Shown here piece by piece: positions 5,283 through 5,290 of a DNA stretch of 5,290 bases. Each line of letters starts with the position of its first letter. The stretch's first letter is position 1. The position numbers and the translations under genes are program-made. The stretch covers positions 1 through 5,290 of the forward strand of contig DUHF01000177.1 in assembly GCA_013331015.1 (NCBI GenBank), written 5' to 3'. The notes beneath the pieces were generated by a model, which searched no databases, was not told where the DNA came from, and was given only the letters and a program-made list of their open reading frames with translations. This DNA is from Methanoregula sp. (GTDB taxonomy: Archaea; Halobacteriota; Methanomicrobia; Methanomicrobiales; Methanospirillaceae).

Positions 5283-5290
5283 TAAGGGAA

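Overview
The window (5,290 bases, fairly GC-rich) looks like chromosomal sequence from a methanogenic euryarchaeon, most likely Methanomicrobiales (Methanoregula, Methanolinea or Methanosphaerula type). This assignment is inference. It rests on gene content (an Nbp35-type Mrp ATPase with an N-terminal cysteine cluster, small PEBP-family proteins, an HD-type dNTP hydrolase and a Hanks-type kinase on a Pro/Thr-rich stalk), AT-rich TATA-like boxes, poly-T terminators without clear hairpins, and short AAGGA/GGAGG/GAGGG ribosome-binding sites. No rRNA, tRNA, CRISPR array, insertion sequence or attachment site was seen.

Layout. Positions 14-1220, minus strand: a two-gene unit, an Mrp/Nbp35 Fe-S carrier ATPase followed after 4 bases by a 102-residue protein of unknown function. 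Positions 1221-1528: a divergent intergenic region with probable promoters. Positions 1529-2511, plus strand: two tandem PEBP (YbhB/YbcL, 'Raf kinase inhibitor-like') genes, about 55% identical by hand count, both with an altered ligand pocket. Positions 2582-3766, plus strand: an HD-domain dGTPase-like dNTP triphosphohydrolase. Positions 3791-5282, minus strand: a two-gene unit made of a membrane-anchored Ser/Thr protein kinase and a 63-residue protein consisting of two DnaJ-like zinc-binding repeats, closed by a T7 terminator. This unit converges on the dNTPase gene.

How they may work together. The Mrp protein would load or carry Fe-S clusters, needed in quantity by methanogens. The dNTPase would control nucleotide pools. 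The kinase, with a probable extracellular part, a single membrane helix and a complete catalytic core, would pass an outside or membrane signal to cytoplasmic targets; the zinc protein is a candidate partner because of its position. No link between the three gene groups can be shown from sequence. The most unusual items are the kinase plus mini zinc-repeat pair and the pair of PEBP paralogs that share the loss of the family's DPD and His pocket residues. The kinase reading frame stays open to the window edge, so its true N-terminus may lie outside.
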